Below are positions 5,921 to 6,036 of a stretch of 6,036 bases of DNA, piece by piece (position 1 is the stretch's first letter; each line of letters starts with the position of its first letter). Made by a program: the position numbers and the translations under genes. The DNA comes from Thermoplasmata archaeon (GTDB lineage Archaea > Thermoplasmatota > E2 > DHVEG-1), in contig QMSS01000086.1 in assembly GCA_003649715.1 (NCBI GenBank), forward strand, positions 1 to 6,036, read 5' to 3'. The notes beneath the pieces are model-generated. The model saw nothing but the letters and a program-made list of their open reading frames with translations, was not told where the DNA came from and did not search any database.

Positions 5921-6036
5921 TCAAGAAATTCTCACCTCCATATTATAGAGTGTTACAAACGCTTTTATCCAACTTTCAACACTTTCCTTTGAAGCATTGA
6001 AAGGAAAACGTTTCCAGAACCTTTTTGAGCCTTGAC
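5921..6036 (-). CDS. 3' end of an unrecognised, possibly transposase-like gene (enters from right edge)
   Basis: This is a partial minus-strand frame, open from the right edge to TGA at 5923-5921, giving 37 residues. They include KRFWKRFPFNASKES and, near the end, SWIKAFVTLYNMEVRIS. Frames 1 and 2 on this strand also stay open for 18-23 codons, but this one is longest and has the most protein-like composition. The closing W-x3-F-V-x-L-Y-N pattern recalls the C-terminal ends of some DDE transposases, but 37 residues are too few to prove that. No terminal inverted repeat or target duplication is visible after the stop. It ends 83 bases before the lipoprotein start and probably belongs to a separate transcript, since a TATA box lies between. 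Coding is more likely than not; the family is a guess. Confidence 0.4.
   Translation of the reverse strand, partial: QGSKRFWKRFPFNASKESVESWIKAFVTLYNMEVRIS
5983..6007. repeat. 25-bp near-perfect palindrome
   Basis: Arms TTTCCTTTGAA (5983-5993) and TTGAAAGGAAA (5997-6007) pair at 10 of 11 positions around a 3-base loop. TTTCC recurs at 6011-6015 and could pair with the same GGAAA in an alternative fold. It lies within the partial frame at the right edge and is not followed by a T-run. The role is unknown. Confidence 0.6.

Noticed and set aside
5903..5926. Seven-codon minus-strand frame starting TTG after a GGAGGTGA (5939-5932)
   Set aside because: It is too short to support as a leader peptide, and the GGAGGTGA falls within the end of the partial upstream frame.
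1..6036. CRISPR array, tRNA or rRNA
   Set aside because: No regularly spaced repeats and no cloverleaf or rRNA-like segments were seen on either strand.

Overview
The window looks like AT-rich archaeal DNA. Genes are preceded by TATA-like boxes about 45-75 bases upstream of the start codon, followed by short leaders. Several starts have GGAGG-type ribosome binding sites, and two neighbouring pairs overlap by ATGA. The protein families (group 4 [NiFe] hydrogenase, HypF, a lipoprotein with a DNRLRE-like domain) fit an anaerobic euryarchaeon-type organism. The lineage cannot be fixed more finely from the sequence alone.

Layout: (1) Positions 1-90, minus strand, hold the first 30 codons of an unrecognised gene that runs off the left edge. 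Its start lies inside an 18-bp near-perfect inverted repeat. (2) Positions about 91-212 form a compact divergent promoter region with TATA-like boxes for both directions, a direct repeat flanking the AT-rich core, and a palindrome over the expected start of the rightward transcript. (3) Positions 213-2847, plus strand, hold four tightly packed genes for the catalytic and electron-transfer arm of an energy-converting [NiFe] hydrogenase: small subunit, NuoC-like subunit, large subunit and 2x[4Fe-4S] ferredoxin subunit. The order matches echC-D-E-F. (4) Positions 2898-5093, plus strand, hold hypF, which makes the cyanide ligands of the NiFe site. (5) Positions 5094-5153 are a short convergent gap with T-tracts on both strands. 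(6) Positions 5154-5837, minus strand, encode a lipoprotein with its own promoter and a strong ribosome binding site. (7) Positions 5921-6036, minus strand, hold the 3' end of another gene entering from the right edge; it is transposase-like at best.

How the parts work together: the four hydrogenase subunits would pass electrons between ferredoxin, a chain of three [4Fe-4S] clusters and a Ni-Fe centre, making or using H2. HypF, the next gene downstream, helps build that centre. All four NiFe cysteines are present, so this is a hydrogenase module and not a complex I fragment. The most notable point is what is missing: no membrane subunit (EchA/EchB, MbhM, NuoH or NuoL type) lies upstream, between, or downstream of the four genes. 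Either the membrane part is encoded elsewhere or this is an unusual peripheral-arm-only hydrogenase. The ferredoxin subunit keeps an N-terminal stretch typical of subunits that dock on a membrane partner, which favours the first reading.
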